A program made the translations under genes and the position numbers. A stretch of 5,984 bases of DNA from positions 1-5,984 of the forward strand of contig CAMFSB010000111.1 in NCBI GenBank assembly GCA_945982465.1. Reading direction: 5' to 3'. This stretch comes from an uncultured Faecalibacterium sp. (GTDB lineage Bacteria; Bacillota; Clostridia; Oscillospirales; Ruminococcaceae). Positions 4,846 to 5,984 of the stretch are shown one piece after another. The notes beneath the pieces were generated by a model, which was not told where the DNA came from, did no database searches, and worked only from the letters and a program-made list of their open reading frames with translations. Numbering within the stretch: position 1 is the stretch's first letter; every line of letters starts with the position of its first letter.

Positions 4846-5984
4846 TTACCGGCAGAAGATGGGGCTGACCCAGGCCGCGTCGCCGTTTTTGAGCCATACG
4901 CGCGCCCGGTACTGGCTGCCTTGCACAAGCGTAAGGGGCAGTTCGGCGTGCAGGGTGTACGCGGCGGCGGGGGCGGCGCGGCGCACGCGGAACTTGAACG
5001 CGCAGTGCCAGATAAAGTCATCCCGGTAGTGAGGGGTGGGGCCGAACTTTTCGGTGATGCGCTGCTCGCACTGGCGGTACTGGGCAAAGATGCGGGTGCC
5101 GTCCAGCAGCATACGCACCGGCAGCTGGTACACCTCGCCGTCCACCGTCAGGGTGAGCACATCGTCGATGCCGCCCTCCACCTCGAACACAAAGCCCTCG
5201 CGGCGCACCTGGCTGGGGCCCATCCACTTGCCGGTCTCAGTGCCGCGGTGGGTGGTCAGGCGGAACTCGCACCCGGTTTCGCTCTGCTCCACCACCTGCT
5301 GGCCAAAGCTGTTCCACAGCTTTTCCACGCTGAGCAGGCGGCCCGGCACCTCCAGCCGGCCCTGCCACAGCTTTTCGGCCGCGTCGGGGAACAGCCGGGT
5401 CTCGGGGCCCCAGCCGAACTCCACCTCAAACTTGAACGCAAAGCGCGCGGGCAGGCTCTGGCGCTCCCAGGTGCCGGAGTGCACCAGCATGGTCTCAAGG
5501 ATATTGTCCTTCAGCACCTCCACCCGGTCGATGGCGTTGGCGGCGGTTACATCCAGCCGCAGCAGCCCTGCGCCGGGGGCGACCCGCCCGCCCATGGGCA
5601 CGTCGTTGATGGTAAAATCGATGTCCATGCGGCTGCGGCTGACGCCGTAGGTGCGGCGCGCGCGCAGGCCCTCCCAGATATCCTCGCGGCTGCGGCTGCG
5701 CGCCAGCACGCACATCATACCGTGGCTGCTTTCGCCGGGCACGGTGTGGTTGTCGCCCGAGGCGATGCAGCCCACTTCGATGCCCCGGCGCAGCCCCTCC
5801 TCATAGCAGGTGACGCTGGTGCGCGGGCCCATGTGTTCGTGCCGTTCCATATCCAGCGGGCCGTCGTCGTTTTCGCTGCTGCCGTGGCTGGAATAGATCT
5901 CGGCGATGGGCGAAAACTCCGGGTCGTGGGTGTCCCAGTTTTTGCCGCGGCTGCCCGGCTGGTACGCCACGTGGTGCGGTACGG
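4846..5984 (-). CDS. DUF3604 / CehA-like PHP-fold metallohydrolase (5' end cut by window edge)
   Basis: The frame stays open to the window edge; 378 C-terminal residues are visible. The first visible residues, VPHHVAYQPGSRGKNWD, match the PHH metal-ligand region of DUF3604 proteins. EIYSSHGSSE follows (visible residues about 28-37), then GIEVGCIASGDNHT (about 67-80) with the Asp-x-His pair that PHP-type enzymes use for metal binding. After about residue 110 comes the beta-rich C-terminal part typical of the family (INDVPMGGRV, IDRVEVLKDN) and a terminal WVSPIFCR, fitting the usual YARV...AWSSPI ending. The metal-dependent PHP core is known in CehA, a carbamate hydrolase; most family members have no known substrate, so none is assigned. 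The gene ends before its own terminator, 213 bases upstream of the importer, so it is probably a separate transcript. The GTG at 5970 is internal, not the start. Confidence 0.85.
   Translation of the reverse strand, partial: VPHHVAYQPGSRGKNWDTHDPEFSPIAEIYSSHGSSENDDGPLDMERHEHMGPRTSVTCYEEGLRRGIEVGCIASGDNHTVPGESSHGMMCVLARSRSREDIWEGLRARRTYGVSRSRMDIDFTINDVPMGGRVAPGAGLLRLDVTAANAIDRVEVLKDNILETMLVHSGTWERQSLPARFAFKFEVEFGWGPETRLFPDAAEKLWQGRLEVPGRLLSVEKLWNSFGQQVVEQSETGCEFRLTTHRGTETGKWMGPSQVRREGFVFEVEGGIDDVLTLTVDGEVYQLPVRMLLDGTRIFAQYRQCEQRITEKFGPTPHYRDDFIWHCAFKFRVRRAAPAAAYTLHAELPLTLVQGSQYRARVWLKNGDAAWVSPIFCR

Noticed and set aside
1..5984. CRISPR arrays, insertion sequences, tRNA or rRNA genes
   Set aside because: I saw no repeated spacer-like units, transposase motifs, terminal inverted repeats or tRNA-like folds; nearly all of the window is accounted for by the five genes and their short spacers.

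Overview
The window is a GC-rich stretch in which every gene I can support reads on the minus strand. The genes and their signals suggest a high-GC Firmicute of the Clostridia/Oscillospiraceae type. The reasons are strong AGGAGG-type ribosome sites, hairpin plus T-tract terminators, a lipoprotein-type binding protein with a serine-rich linker, and the style of the sensor kinase/regulator pair. This placement is inference from style, not from a marker gene.

In transcription order (right to left) there are three units. (1) 5984-4846 is the 3' part of a DUF3604 / CehA-like PHP-fold metallohydrolase. It is cut by the window edge and closed by a strong hairpin terminator at 4749-4780. (2) 4632-1934 is a complete three-gene ABC importer of the SsuABC/TauABC (nitrate/sulfonate/taurine) superfamily: permease (GTG start), then ATPase overlapping it by 25 bases, then a Tat-type lipoprotein substrate-binding protein. 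The operon has a long GC-rich hairpin in its leader. An 84-base gap before the binding-protein gene holds a GC hairpin and a perfect 14-base palindrome. It ends in a terminator at 1851-1889. (3) 1786-1 is a two-component pair: a polytopic sensor histidine kinase, then a response regulator joined by an ATGA overlap and cut by the window edge. Its likely promoter lies inside the terminator of the importer operon.

Functionally, the importer would bring in a small organic molecule, captured outside by the lipoprotein and moved by a permease dimer driven by the ATPase. The specificity cannot be read from the sequence: no sulfonatase, monooxygenase, thiamine gene or riboswitch is present to name it. 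The DUF3604 hydrolase on one side and the sensor pair on the other could be a hydrolase-transport-sensing locus. The terminators make each a separate transcript, so this is a hypothesis. The most unusual signals are the regulatory structures between genes, the poorly described multi-pass sensor domain, and an Asn at the usual Thr/Ser switch position of the response regulator.
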